Assembly: GCA_945486175.1 (NCBI GenBank)
Contig: CALYTA010000097.1
Location: 1-5,025 of the forward strand
Source: an uncultured Clostridia bacterium
Lineage (GTDB): Bacteria > Bacillota > Clostridia > Oscillospirales > Butyricicoccaceae
Direction: 5' to 3'
Length of the DNA stretch: 5,025 nt
This document shows positions 4,635 through 5,025 of the stretch, piece by piece. The notes below the pieces were generated by a model, which did not search any database, was not told the origin of the DNA, and saw only the letters and a program-made list of their open reading frames with translations. Numbering within the stretch: the first letter of the stretch is position 1; the number at the start of each line of letters is the position of its first letter. Position numbers and translations under genes: made by a program.

Positions 4635-5025
4635 TTGGCAGATATCAGTATTTCCGGACTGAATAAATATTTTGGTGAAAATCAGATACTATACGACATC
4701 ACATTTGACATTTTTCCGGGTGAAAAGGTGGCAATTGTCGGCCCGAACGGCGCGGGTAAAACCACACTGTTCCGTGTGCTGACCGGTGAGCTGCCGTATG
4801 AAACCGGTACGATTTCGATTGCAAAAGACCGCACAGTCGGCATGATCGACCAGATTCCGGTATATGAACCGGACGATACCGTGGAGATGATTTTGCGCTC
4901 GGCCTTCCACCGCATCGATGAGGTGCGCGCAAAGATGAAGCAGCTCGAAGCGCGCATGGAGAAAAATGACGACTCCAATCTGTTAAAACAGTATGGCGCA
5001 TTGCAGGCGGAATTTGAAGCCATGG
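4635..5025 (+). CDS. ABC-F family ATPase, 5' part only
   Basis: The first 130 residues are present and the gene runs off the right edge. The sequence starts (M)ADISISGLNKYFGENQILYDITF, then Walker A GPNGAGKTT (36-44) and a Q-loop at Gln73 in MIDQIP. The residues after the Q-loop enter a charged helical segment (EVRAKMKQLEARMEKND, 96-112), typical of the antiparallel arm inserted in the first ATPase domain of ABC-F proteins. ABC-F members are soluble tandem ATPases without membrane domains that act on ribosomes; some give antibiotic resistance and others are housekeeping factors (Uup/EttA types). The fragment does not allow a choice between them, and the second ATPase domain is out of view. 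No clear promoter precedes it after the cyclophilin terminator. Confidence 0.9.
   Translation, partial: MADISISGLNKYFGENQILYDITFDIFPGEKVAIVGPNGAGKTTLFRVLTGELPYETGTISIAKDRTVGMIDQIPVYEPDDTVEMILRSAFHRIDEVRAKMKQLEARMEKNDDSNLLKQYGALQAEFEAM

Noticed and set aside
1..5025. CRISPR array, tRNA, rRNA, or phage/insertion-sequence genes
   Set aside because: No regularly spaced repeats, cloverleaf or rRNA motifs, transposase or integrase coding sequence were seen on either strand.

Overview
The window looks like chromosome of a moderately GC-rich Gram-positive anaerobe of the Clostridia, probably an Oscillospiraceae/Butyricicoccaceae-type gut bacterium. This is inferred from the strong GGAGG-type ribosome binding sites, SigA-type promoters, the Firmicutes-type TepA protease and the PadR-DUF1700-DUF4097-PspC gene set. 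No marker gene fixes the species. All genes appear intact except the last, which runs off the right edge.

Layout. A strong hairpin with a T tract sits at the left edge. A leftward gene (68-772) encodes TepA, a ClpP-like serine protease. It is separated from the rightward genes by a 589-bp AT-rich gap. This gap holds a cluster of DnaA boxes, four of them in a 74-bp near-symmetric array (850-923), with weaker boxes around 932, 1132, 1177 and 1198. The array sits between divergent genes and looks like an origin core or a DnaA-binding regulatory/titration site.

From 1301 a perfect-consensus promoter overlaid by a perfect 10-bp inverted repeat drives a five-gene operon: a PadR-family repressor, a DUF1700/HAAS membrane protein, a membrane-anchored DUF4097 beta-solenoid protein, a small TfoX N-terminal-domain protein and a one-domain PspC membrane protein. 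The first two genes overlap by 4 bp and the rest are spaced by 15-19 bp. Together they look like an autoregulated envelope-stress or membrane-sensing module. The biological role is inferred from families.

A separate promoter (3774-3802) with a hairpin near the start of its transcript drives a cyclophilin-type peptidyl-prolyl isomerase, ended by a strong terminator (4447-4479). Next comes a 130-bp stretch packed with five consecutive palindromes, resembling a dispersed intergenic repeat. It leads into the 5' part of an ABC-F family ATPase gene that begins at a TTG codon behind a strong ribosome binding site.

The most notable observation is the symmetric DnaA-box array. The PadR operator and the palindrome-rich leader of the ABC-F gene come next.
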